Below are positions 1-15,000 of a stretch of 64,000 nt of DNA, piece after piece. How positions within the stretch are numbered: the stretch's first letter is position 1; each line of letters begins with the position of its first letter. Under the pieces are notes generated by a model. The model was not told the DNA's origin, did not search any database, and saw only the letters and a list, made by a program, of their open reading frames with translations. The stretch covers positions 10,795,237 to 10,859,236 of the forward strand of contig CM022671.1 of NCBI GenBank assembly GCA_012295275.1. Reading direction: 5' to 3'. The stretch comes from Chrysomallon squamiferum. Taxonomy: Eukaryota > Mollusca > Gastropoda > Neomphalida > Peltospiridae. Made by a program: the position numbers and the translations under genes.

Positions 1-3000
1 CAGTACAACAAACAGAAGACATTCATTATTAGGAAACATGGCAGTACAACAAAAACAGAAGACATTCATTACAGGAACATGGCAGTACAACAAACAGAAG
101 ACATTCATTACAGGAACATGGCAGTACAAAAACAAACAGAAGACATTCATTACAGGAACATGGCAGTACAACAAACAAACAGAAGACACATCATTACAGG
201 AACATGGCAGTACAACAAACAGAAGACATTCATTACAGGAACATGGCAGTACAAAAAACAGAAGACATTCATTAAAGGAACATGGCAGTACAACAAACAG
301 AAGACATTCATTACAGGAACATGGCAGTACAAAAAAAACAGAAGACACTCATTACAGGAACATGGCAGTACAACAAACAGAAGACATTCATTACAGGAAC
401 ATGGCAGTACAACAAACAGAAGACATTCATTAAAGGAACATGGCAGTACAACAAACAGAAGACAGTCATTAAAGGAACATGGCAGTACAACAAACAGAAG
501 ACATTCATTACAGGAACATGGCAGTACAACAAACAGAAGACATTCATTACAGGAACATGGCAGTACAACAAACAGAAGACATTCATTACAGGAACATGGC
601 AGTACAACAAAAACAAGAGACACATCATTACAGGAACATGGCAGTACAACAAACAGAAGACATTCATTACAGGAACATGGCAGTACAACAAACAGAAGAC
701 ATTCATTACAGGAACATGGCAGTAACAAACAAACAGAAGACATTCATTACAGGAACATGGCAGTACAAACAAACAAGAAGAACATTCATTACAGGAACAT
801 GGCAGTACAACAAACAGAAGACATTCATTAAAGGGAACATGGCAGTACAACAAAAACAGAAGACATTCATTACAGGAACATGGCAGTACAACAAACAGAA
901 GACATTCATTACAGGAACATGGCAGTACAACAAACAGAAGACATTCATTACAGGAACATGGCAGTAACAACAAACAAACAGAAGACATTACAGGAACATG
1001 GCAGTACAAAAACAGAAGACATTCATTACAGGAACATGGCAGTACAACAAACAGAAGACATTCATTACAGGAACATGGCAGTACAACAAACAGAAGACAT
1101 TCATTAAAGGAACATGGCAGTACAACAAACAGAAGACATTTCATTACAGGAACATGGCAGTACAACAAACAGAAGACATTCATTACAGGAACATGGCAGT
1201 ACAACAAACAGAAGACATTCATTACAGGAACATGGCAGTACAACAAACAGAAGACATTCATTACAGGAACATGGCAGTACAACAAACAGAAGACACTCAT
1301 TACAGGAACATGGCAGTACAACAAACAGAAGACATTCATTACAGGAACATGGCAGTACAACAAACAGAAGACATTCATTACAGGAACATGGCAGTAGTAC
1401 AACAAACAGAAAGACATTCATTAAAGGAACATGGCAGTACAACAAAACAAAGACATTCATTACAGGAACATGGCAGTACAACAAACAGAAGACATTCATT
1501 ACAGGAACATGGCAGTACAACAAACAGAAGACATTCATTACAGGAACATGGCAGTACAACAAACAGAAGACATTCATTACAGGAACATGGCAGTACAACA
1601 AACAGAAGACATTCATTACAGGAACATGGCAGTAGAAAAAAACAAAAGAAGACATTCATTACAGGAACATGGCAGTACAACAAACAGAAGACACATTCAT
1701 TACAGGAACATGGCAGTACAACAAACAGAACACATTCATTAAAGGAACATGGCAGTACAACAAAAACAGAAGACATTCATTACAGGAACATGGCAGTACA
1801 ACAAACAGAAGACATTCATTAAAGGAACATGGCAGTACAACAAACAGAAGACATTCATTATAGGAACATGGCAGTACAACAAACAGAAGACTTTCATTAC
1901 AGGAACATGGCAGTACAACAAACAGAAGACATTCATTACAGGAACATGGCAGTACAACAAACAGAAGACATTCATTACAGGAACATGGCAGTACAACAAA
2001 CAGAAGACATTCATTACAGGAACATGGCAGTACAACAAACAGAAGACATTCATTAAAGGAACATGGCAGTACAACAAACAGAAGACAGTCATTACAGGAA
2101 CATGGCAGTACAACAAACAGAAGACATTCATTACAGGAACATGGCAGTACAACAAACAGAAGACAGTCATTACAGGAACATGGCAGTACAACAAACAGAA
2201 GACAGTCATTACAGGAACATGGCAGTACAACAAACAGAAGACAGTCATTACAGGAACATGGCAGTACAACAAACAGAAGAACATGGCATTCATTACAGGA
2301 ACATGGCAGTACAACAAACAGAAGACATTCATTACAGGAACATGGCAGTACAACAAACAGAAGACATTCATTAAAGGAACATGGCAGTACAACAAACAGA
2401 AGACATTCATTAAAGGAACATGGCAGTACAACAAAAGAAAGACATTCATTACAGGAACATGGCAGTACAACAAAACAGAAGACATTCATTAAAGGAACAT
2501 GGCAGTACAACAAACAGAAGACATTCATTACAGGAACATGGCAGTACAAAAACAAACAGAAGACATTCTCATTACAGGAACATGGCAGTACAACAAACAG
2601 AAGACATTCATTACAGGAACATGGCAGTACAACAAACAAAAGACACATTCATTACAGGAACATGGCAGTACAACAAACAGAAGACATTCATTACAGGAAC
2701 ATGGCAGTACAACAAAAACAGAAGACATTCATTACAGGAACATGGCAGTACAACAAACAGAAGACATTCATTAAAGGAACATGGCAGTACAACAAACAGA
2801 AGACATTCATTACAGGAACATGCCAGTACAACAAACAGAAGACATTCATTACAGGAACATGGCAGTACAAAAAACAGAAGACATTCATTACAGGAACATG
2901 GCAGTACAACAAAAACAGAAGACATTCATTACAGGAACATGGCAGTACAACAAACAGAAGACATTCATTATTAAAGGAACATGGCAGTACAACAAACAGA

Positions 3001-6000
3001 AGACATTCATTAAAGGAACATGGCAGTACAACAAACAGAAGACATTCATTACAGGAACATGGCAGTACAACAAACAGAAGACATTCATTACAGGAACATG
3101 GCAGTACAACAAAAACAGAAGACATTCATTACAGGAACATGGCAGTACAACAAACAGAAGACATTCATTACAGGAACATGGCAGTACAACAAACAGAAGA
3201 CATTCATTACAGGAACATGGCAGTACAACAAACAGAAGACATTCATTAAAGGAACATGGCAGGCACAAACAGAAACATTCAAACAACATTAAAGGAACAT
3301 GGAACAGTACAACAAACAGAAGAAGACATTCATTAAAGGAACATGGCAGTACAACAAACAGAAGACATTCATTACAGGAACATGGCAGTACAACAAACAG
3401 AACACATTCATTACAGGAACATGGCATTACAACAAACAAAGACATTCATTAAAGGAACATGGCAGTACAACAAACAGAAGACATTCATTAAAGGAACATG
3501 GCAGTACAACAAACAGAAGACATTCATTACAGGAACATGGCAGTACAACAAACAGAAGACATTCATTAAAGGAACATGGCAGTACAACAAACAGAAACAC
3601 ATTCATTACAGGAACATGGCAGTACAACAAACAGAAGACATTCATTACAGGAACATGGCAGTACAACAAACAGAAGACATTCATTACAGGAACATGGCAG
3701 TACAACAAACAGAAGACATTCATTACAGGAACATGGCAGTACAAACAAAAAGACAGAAGAACATTCATTACAGGAACATGGCAGTACAACAAACAAACAG
3801 AAGACATTCATTACAGGAACATGGCAGTACAACAAACAGAAGACATTCATTAAAGGAACATGGCAGTACAACAAACAGAAGACATTCATTACAGGAACAT
3901 GGCAGTACAACAAACAGAAGACATTCATTAAAGGAACATGGCAGTACAACAAACAGAAGACATTCATTACAGGAACATGGCAGTACAACAAACAGAGAAG
4001 ACATTCATTACAGGAACATGGCAGTACAACAAACAGAAGACATTCATTAAAGGAAACATGGCAGTACAACAAACAGAAGACATTCATTACAGGAACATGG
4101 CAGTACAACAAACAGAAGACATTCATTAATGGCAGGAACATGGCAGTACAACAAACAGAAGACATTCATTAAAGGAACATGGCAGTACACAACAAACAGA
4201 AGACATTCATTACAGGAACATGGCAGTACAACAAACAGAAGACATTCATTACAGGAACATGGCAATACAAACAAACAGAAGACATTCATTACAGGAACAT
4301 GGCAGTACAACAAACAGAAGACATTCATTACAGGAACATGGCAGTACAACAAACAGAAGACATTCATTACAGGAACATGGCAGTACAACAAACAGAAGAC
4401 ATTCATTATTCATTACATGGCATGGCATACAACAAACAAAAGACATTCATTACAGGAACATGGCAGTACAACAAACAGAAAGAAACATTCATTAAAGGAA
4501 CATGGCAGTACAACAAACAGAAGACATTCATTAAAGGAACATGGCAGTACAACAAACAGAAGACATTCATTACAGGAACATGGCAGTACAAAAAACAGAA
4601 GACATTCATTACAGGAACATGGCAGTACAACAAAACAGAAGACATTCATTAAAGGAACATGGCAGTACAACAAAAACAGAAGACATTCATTACAGGAACA
4701 TGGCAGTACAACAAACAGAAGACATTCATTACAGGAACATGGCAGTACAACAAACAGAAGACATTCATTACAGGAACATGGCAGTACAACAAAACAGAAG
4801 ACATTCATTACAGGAACATGGCAGTACAACAAACAGAAGACATTCATTACAGGAACATGGCAGTACAACAAACAGAAGACATTCATTAAAGGAACATGGC
4901 AGTACAACAAACAGAAGACATTCATTACAGGAACATGGCAGTACAACAAAACAGAAGACATTCATTAAAGGAACATGGCAGTACAACAAACAGAAGACAT
5001 TCATTACAGGAACATGGCAGTACAACAAACAGAAGACATTCATTACAGGAACATGGCAGTACAACAAACAGAAGACATTCATTAAAGGAACATGGCAGTA
5101 CAACAAACAGAAGACATTCATTACAGGAACATGGCAGTACAACAAACAGAAGACACTCATTACAGGTACATCCCAGTACAAGAAACAGAAGACTTTCTTT
5201 ACAGGAACATGGCAATACAACAAACAGAAGACATTCATTACAGGAACATGGCAGTACAACAAAACAAGACATTCATTACAGGAACATGGCAGTACAACAA
5301 ACAGAAGACATTCATTAAAGGAACATGGCAGTACAAACAAACAGAAGACATTCATTACAGGAACATGGCTGTACAAGAAACAGAAGACATTGATTACAGG
5401 AACATGGCAGCACAACAAACAGAAGACATTCATTACAGGAACATGGCTGTACAACAAACAGAAGACATTCATTACAGGAACATGGCAGTACAACAAACAG
5501 AAGACATTCATTACAGGAACATGGCAGTACAACAAACAGAAGACATTCATTAAAGGAACATGGCAGTACAACAAACAGAAGACATTCATTACAGGAACAT
5601 GGCAGTACAAAAAAGACATTCATTAAAGGAACATGGCATTACAGGAAACATGGACATTCATTACAGGAACATGGCAGAAGAACAGAAGACATTCATTACA
5701 CAGGAACATGGCAGTACAACAAAAACAGAAGACATTCATTACAGGAACATGGCAGTACAACAAACAGAAGACATTCATTAAATTTAACAAACAGAACATT
5801 CATTACAGGAACATGGCAGCACAAAAACAGAAACATTTATTACAGGAATATGGCAGTACAACAAACAGAAGACATTCATTACAGGAACATGGCAGTACAA
5901 CAAACAGAAGACATTCATTACAGGAACATGGCAGTACAACAAACAGAAGACATTCATTACAGGAACATGGCAGTACAACAAACAGAAGACATTCATTACA

Positions 6001-9000
6001 GGAACATGGCAGTACAACAAACAGAAGACATTCATTCATTACAGGAACATGGCAGTACAACAAACAGAAGACATTCATTACAGGAACATGGCAGTACAAC
6101 AAACAGAAGACATTCATTAAAGGAACATGGCAGTACAACAAACAGAAGACATTCATTAAAGGAACATGGCAGTACAACAAACAGAAGACATTCATTGCAG
6201 GAACATGGCAGTACAACAAACGGAAGACAGTCATTAGAGGAACATAGCAGTACAACAACAGAAGACATTCATTACAGTAACATGGCAGTAGAGCAAAGAG
6301 AAGACATTCATTAAAGGACCATGGCAGTACAACAAACAGAAGACAGTCATTACAGGAACATGGCAGTACAACAAACAGAAGACAGTCATTACAGGAACAT
6401 GGCAGTACAACAAACAGAAGACAGTCATTACAGGAACATGGCAGTACAACAAACAGAAGACAGTCATTACAGGAACATGGCAGTACAACAAACAACAAAC
6501 AGAGACATTCATTACAGGAACATGGCAGTACAACAAACAGAAGACAGTCATTACAGGAACATGGCAGTACAACAAACAGAAGACATTCATTACAGGAACA
6601 TGGCAGTACAACAAACAGAAGACATTCATTACAGGAACATGGCAGTACAACAAACAGAAGACATTCATTACAGGAACATGGCAGTACAACAAAACAGAAG
6701 ACATTCATTACAGGAACATGGCAGTACAACAAAAACAGAAGACATTCATTAACATGGCAGTCCATGGCAGAACAACAAACAAACAGAAGACATTCATTAC
6801 AGGAACATGGCAGTACAACAAACAGAAGACAGTCATTACAGGAACATGGCAGTACAACAAACAGAAGACATTCATTACAGGAACATGGCAGTACAACAAA
6901 CAGAAGACAGTCATTACAGGAACATGGCAGTACAACAAACAGAAGACATTCATTACAGGATATGGCAGTACAACAAACAGAAGACATTCATTACAGGAAC
7001 ATGGCAGTACAACAAACAGAAGACACTCATTACAGGAACATGGCAGTACAACAAACAGAAGACATTCATTACAGGAACATGGCAGTACAACAAACAGAAG
7101 ACATTCATTACAGGAACATGGCAGTACAACAAACAGAAGACATTCATTAAAGGAACATGGCAGTACAACAAACAGAAGACATTCATTACAGGAACATGGC
7201 AGTACAACAAACAGAAGACATTCATTACAGGAACATGGCAGTACAACAAACAGAAGACATTCATTACAGGAACATGGCAAACACAAAAAAACAGAACACA
7301 TTCATTACAGGAACATGGCAACACAAACAAACAAACAAGACATTCATTACAGGAACATGGCAGTACACAAAAACAGAAGACATTCATTACAGGAACATGG
7401 CAGTACAACAAACAGAAGACATTCATTACAGGAACATGGCAGTAAACAAACAGAAGACATTCATTACAGGAACATGGCAGTACAACAAACAGAAGACATT
7501 CATTAAAACAACATGGCAGTACAACAAACAGAAGACATTCATTACAGGAACATGGCAGTACAACAAACAGAAGACATTCATTAAAGGAACATGGCAGTAC
7601 ACAACAAACAGAAAGACATCATTAATTACAGGAACATGGCAGTACAACAAACAGAAGACATTCATTACAGGAACATGGCAGTACAACAAACAGAAGACAT
7701 TCATTAAAGGAACATGGCAGTACAACAAAACGAAGACATTCATTACAGGAACATGGCAGTACAAAAACAGAAGACATTCATTAAGGAACATGGCAGTACA
7801 ACAAACAGAAGACATTCATTACAGGAACATGGCAGTACAACAAACAGAGAAGAAGACATTCATTACAGGAACATGGCAGTACAACAAACAGAAGACATTC
7901 ATTAAAGGAACATGGCAGTACAACAAACAGAAGACATTCATTACAGGAACATGGCAGTACAACAAACAGAAGACATTCATTACAGGAACATGGCAGTACA
8001 ACAAACAGAAGACATTCATTACAGGAACATGGCAGTACAACAAACAGAAGACATTCATTACAGGAACATGGCAGTACAACAAACAGAAGACATTCATTAC
8101 AGGAACATGGCAGTACAACAAACAGAAGACATTCATTACAGGAACATGGCAGTACAACAAACAGAAGACATTCATTACAGGAACATGGCAGTACAAACAA
8201 ACAGAAGACATTCATTACAGGAAACATGGCAGTACAACAAACAGAAGACATTCATTACAGGAACATGGCAGTAAAAAAACAGAAGACATTCATTACAGGA
8301 ACATGGCAGTACAACAAACAGAAGACATTCATTACAGGAACATGGCAGTACAACAAACAGAAGACATTCATTACAGGAACATGGCAGTACAACAAAACAG
8401 AAGACATTCATTACAGGAACATGGCACTACAACAAACAGAAGACATTCATTACAGGAACATGGCAGTACAACAAACAGAAGACATTCATTACAGGAACAT
8501 GGCAGTACAGCAAACAGAAGACACTCATTACAGGAATATAGTATACAAAAAACAGAAGACATTCATTACAGGAACATGGCAGTACAACAAAACAGAAGAC
8601 ATTCATTACAGGAACATGGCAGTACAACAAACAGAAGACATTCATTACAGGAACATGGCAGTACAAACAACAGAAGACATTCATTACAGGAACATGGCAG
8701 TACAACAAAACAGAAACACAGACATTTACAGGAACATGTGCAGTACAACAAACAGAAGACATTCATTACAGGAACATGGCACATACAACAAACACAAAAC
8801 ACAGACATCATTACAGGAACATGGCAGTACAACAAACAGAAGACATTCATTACAGGAACATGGCAGTACAACAAACAGAAGACATTCATTACAGGAACAT
8901 GGCAGTAGTACACAAACAGAAGACATTCATTACAGGAACATGGCAGTACAACAAACAGAAGACATTCATTACAGGAACATGGCAGTACAACAAACAGAAA

Positions 9001-12000
9001 ACAGAAGACATTCATTACAGGAACATGGCAGTATAACAAAGAGAAGACATTCATTATAGTAACATGGCAGTACAAAAAAACAGAAGACAGTCATTGCAGG
9101 AACATGGCAGTACAACAAATGTAAGACATTCATTACAGGAACATCTCAGTACAACAAACAGAAGACAGTCATTAAAGGTACATGGCAGTACAACAAACAG
9201 AAGACATTCATTATTAGGAAACATGGCAGTACAACAAACAGAAGACATTCATTACAGGAACATGGCAGTACAACAAACAGAAGACATTCATCATTACAGG
9301 AACATGGCAGTACAACAAACAGAAGACATTCATTACAGGAACATGGCAGTACAACAAACAGAAGACACAGGATTACAGGAACATGGCATTACAACAAACA
9401 GAAGACAGAAGATCATTACAGGAACATGGCAGTACAACAAACAGAAGACATTCATTACAGGAACATGGCAGTACAACAAACAGAAGACATTCATTACAGG
9501 AACATGGCAGTACAAAAAACAAAGACATTCATTACAGGAACATGGCAGTACAACAAACAGAAGACATTCATTAAAGGAACATGGCAGTACAACAAACAGA
9601 AGACATTCATTAAAGGAACATGGCAGTACAACAAACAGAAGACATTCATTAAAGGAACATGGCAGTACAACAAACAGAAGACATTCATTACAGGAACATG
9701 GCAGTACAACAAACAGAAGACATTCATTAAAGGAACATGGCAGTACAACAACAAACAAACAGAAGACATTCATTACAGGAACATGGCAGTACAACAAACA
9801 GAAGACATTCATTAAAGGAACATGGCAGTACAAAAACAGAAGACATTCATTACAGGAACATGGCAGTACAACAAACAGAAGACATTCAGTACAGGAACAT
9901 GGCAGTACAACAAACAGAAGACACTCGTTACAGGAACATAGCAGTACAACAAACAGAAGACATTCATTACAGGAACATGGCAGTACAACAAACAGAAGAC
10001 ATTCATTACAGGAACATGGCAGTACAACAAACAGAAGACACATTCATTACAGGAACATGGCAGTACAACAAACAGAAGACATTCATTACAGGAACATGGC
10101 AGTACAACAAACAGAAACACACAAAACAGAAGACATCATTACAGGAACATGGCAGTACAACAAAAAACAGAAGACATTCATTACAGGAACATGGCAGTAC
10201 AACAAACAGAACATTCATTAAAGGAACATTCATTAGAGGAACATTACAGGAACATGGCAGTACAAAACAGAAGACATTCTTACAGGAACATGGCAGTAAC
10301 AAACAGAAGACATTCATTAAACAGAAACAAACAGAAGACATTACAGGAACATGGCAGTACAACAAACAGAAGACATTCATTAAAGGAACATGGCAGTACA
10401 ACAAACAGAAGACATTCATTACAGGAACATGGCAGTACAACAAACAGAAGACATTCATTAAAGGAACATGGCAGTACAGGAACATGGCAGTTAACATGGC
10501 AAACAAAAAACAGAAGACATTCATTACAGGAACATGGCAGTACAACAAACAAACAGAAGACATTCATTACAGGAACATGGCAGTACAACAAACAGAAGAC
10601 ATTCATTACAGGAACATGGCAGTACAACAAACAGAAGACATTCATTACAGGAACATGGCAGTACAACAAACAGAAGACATTCATTACAGGAACATGGCAG
10701 TACAACAAAAGAAAAGAACATTCATTCATTACAGGAACATGGCAGTACAACAAACAGAAGACATTCATTACAGGAACATGGCAGTACAACAAACAGAAGA
10801 CATTCATTACAGGAACATGGCAGTACAACAAACAGAAGACATTCATTACAGGAACATGGCAGTACAACAAACAGAAGACATTCATTACAGGAACATGGCA
10901 GTACAACAAACAGAAGACATTCATTACAGGAACATGGCAGTACAACAAACAGAAGACATTCATTACAGGAACATGGCAGTACAACAAACAGAAGACATTC
11001 ATTACAGGAACATGGCAGTACAAACAAACAGAAGACATTCATTACAGGAACATGGCAGTACAACAAACAGAAGACATTCATTACAGGAACATGGCAGTAC
11101 AACAAACAGAAGACATTCATTTACAGGAACATGGCAGTACAACAAACAGAAGACATTCATTACAGGAACATGGCAGTACAACAAAACAGAAGACATTCAT
11201 TATAAGGAACATTACAACAAACAACAGAAGACATCATTACAGGAACATGGCAGAACAACAAAAAACAGAACAAACAGAAGACATTCATTACAGGAACATG
11301 GCAGTACAACAAACAGAAGACATTCATTAAAGGAACATGGCAGTACCAACAAACAGAAGACATTCATTACAGGAACATGGCAGTACAACAAACAGAAGAC
11401 ATTCATTACAGGAACATGGCAGTACAACAAACAGAAGACATTCATTACAGGAACATGGCAGTACAACAAACAGAAGACATTCATTACAGGAACATGGCAG
11501 TACAACAAACAAAAACAAGACAGAAGACATTCATTACAGGAACATGGCAGTACAACAAACAGAAGACATTCATTACAGGAACATGGCAGTACAAAACAAA
11601 CAGAAGACATTCATTACAGGAACATGGCAGTACAACAAACAGAAGACATTCATTAAAGGAACATGGCAGTACAACAAACAGAAGACATTCATTACAGGAA
11701 CATGGCAGTACAACAAACAGAAGACATTCATTACAGGAACATGGCAGTACAACAAACACAAGACAGACATTCATTACAGGAACATGGCAGTACAACAAAC
11801 AGAAGACAGAAGACATTCATTACAGGAACATGGCAGTACAACAAACAGAAGACATTCATTACAGGAACATGGCAGTACAACAAACAGAAGACATTCATTA
11901 CAGGAACATGGCAGTACAACAAACAGAAGAGGAACATTCATTAAACAGGAACATGGCAGTAACAACAAAACAAACAACAGAAGACATTCATTACAGGAAC

Positions 12001-15000
12001 ATGGCAGTACAACAAACAGAAGACATTCATTACAGGAACATGGCAGTACAACAAAAACAGAAGACATTCATTACAGGAACATGGCAGTACAACAAAACAG
12101 AAGACATTCATTACAGGAACATGGCAGTACAACAAACAGAAGACATTCATTACAGGAACATGGCAGTACAACAAACAAACAGAAGACATTCATTACAGGA
12201 ACATGGCAGTACAACAAACAGAAGACATTCATTACAGGAACATGGCAACAAAAACAAACAGAACATGGCATTCATTAGAAGAACATGGCAGTACAACAAA
12301 CAGAAGACATTCATTACAGGAACATGGCAGTACAACAAACAGAACATTCATTCATTACAGGAACATGGCAGTATTCAGACATTCATTACAGGAACATGGC
12401 AGTACAACAAACAGAAGACATTCATTACAGGAACATGGCAGTACAACAAACAGAAGACATTCATTACAGGAACATGGCAGTACAACAAACAGAAGACATT
12501 CATTACAGGAACATGGCAGTACAACAAACAGAAGACATTCATTACAGGAACATGGCAGTACAACAAACAGAAGACATTCATTAAAGGGAACATGGCAGTA
12601 CAACAAACAGAAGACATTCATTATTAAACAACATGGCAGTACAACAAACAGAAGACATTCATTACAGGAACATGGCAGTACAACAAACAAACAGAAGACA
12701 TTCATTAAAGGAACATGGCAGTACAACAAACAGAAGACATTCATTACAGGAACATGGCAGTACAACAAACAAAAGACATTCATTACAGGAACATGGCAGT
12801 ACAACAAACAGAAGACATTCATTACAGGAACATGGCAGTACAACAAACAGAAGACATTCATTACAGGAACATGGCAGTACAACAAACAGAAGACATTCAT
12901 TACAGGAACATGGCAGTACAACAAACAGAAGACATTCATTACAGGAACATGGCAGTACAACAAACAGAAGACACTCATTACAGGAACATGGCAGTACAAC
13001 AAACAGAAGACATTCATTACAGGAACATGGCAGTACAACAAACAGAAGACAGACATCATTACAGGAACATGGCAGTACAACAAACAGAAAGACAACATGG
13101 CATACAGGAACATGGCAATACAAACAACAGAAGACATTCATTACAGGAACATGGCAGTACAACAAACAGAAGACATTCATTACAGGAACATGGCAGTACA
13201 ACAAACAGAAGACATTCATTACAGGAACATGGCAGTACAACAAACAGAAGACATTCATTACAGGAACATGGCAGTACAACAAACAGAAGACATTCATTAC
13301 AGGAACATGGCAACAAACAGAAGACATTCATTACAACAACATGGCAGTACAGAAAAAAAAACAAGACATTTATTGGAGGAACATGGCAGTACAAACAAAC
13401 AGAAGACATTCATTACAGGAACATGGCAGTACAACAAACAAAAGAAGACATTCATTACAGGAACATGGCAGTACAACAAACAGAAGACATTCATTACAGG
13501 AACATGGCAGTACAACAAACAGAAGACAGTCATTAAAGGAGGAACATGGCAGTACAACAAACAAACAGAAGACATTCATTACAGGAACATGGCAGTACAA
13601 CAAACAGAAGACATTCATTAAAGGAACATGGCAGTACAACAAACAGAAGACATTCATTACAGGAACATGGCAGTACAACAAAAGACAGAAGAACATGGCA
13701 GTACAACAAACAGGACACAAACATGGCAGTACAACAAACAGAAGACATTCATTACAGGAACATGGCAGTACAACAAACAGAAGACATTCATTACAGGAAC
13801 ATGGCAGTACAACAAACAGAAGACAGTTCACAGGGAACATGGCAGTACAACAAACAAACAGAAGACATTCATTACAGGAACATGGCAGTACAACAAACAG
13901 AAGACATTCATTACAGGAACATGCAGTACAAAAAACAGAAGACATTCATTACAGGAACATGCAGTAACAAAAACAAGAACAAATAACAGGAACATGGCAG
14001 TACAACAAACAGAAGACAATCATTACAGGAACATGGCAGTACAACAAAGAGAAGACAATCATTACAGTAACATGGCAGTACAACAAAGAGAAGACAATCA
14101 TTACAGTAACATGGCAGTACAACAAACAGAAGACACTCATTAAAGGGAACATGGCAGTACAAAAACACATTTCATTACAGGAACATGGCAACAACAAACA
14201 GAAGACATTCATTACAGGAACATGGCAGTACAACAAACAAACAAGACATTCATTACAGGAACATGGCAGTACAACAAACAGAAGACATTCATTACAGGAA
14301 CATGGCAGTACAACAAACAGAAGACAGTCATTACAGGAACATGGCAGTACAACAAACAGAAGACAGTCATTACAGGAACATGGCAGTACAACAAACAGAA
14401 GACAGTCATTACTACAGAACATGGCAGTACAACAAAAACAGAAGACATTCATTACAGGAACATGGCAGTACAACAAACAGAAGACATTCATTAGAGGAAC
14501 ATGGCAGTACAACAAACAGAAGACATTCATTACAGGAACATGGCAGTACAACAAACAGAAGACATTCATTACAGGAACATGGCAGTACAACAAACAGAAG
14601 ACATTCATTAAACATGGCAGTACAAAAAAAAGACATTCATTAAAGGAACATGGCAGTACAACAAACAGAAGAACAAAAGGAACATGGCAGTACAACAAAC
14701 AGAAGACATTCATTACAGGAACATGGCATGGCAGTACAACAAACAGAAGACATTCATTACAGGAACATGGCAGTACAACAAACAGAAGACATTCATTAAA
14801 GGAACATGGCAGTACAACAAACAGAAGACATTCATTAAAGGAACATGGCAGTACAACAAACAGAAGACATTCATTACAGGAACATGGCAGTACAACAAAC
14901 AGAAGACATTCATTACAGGAACATGGCAGTACAACAAACAGAAGACATTCATTACAGGAACATGGCAGTACAACAAACAGAAGACATTCATTAAAGGAAC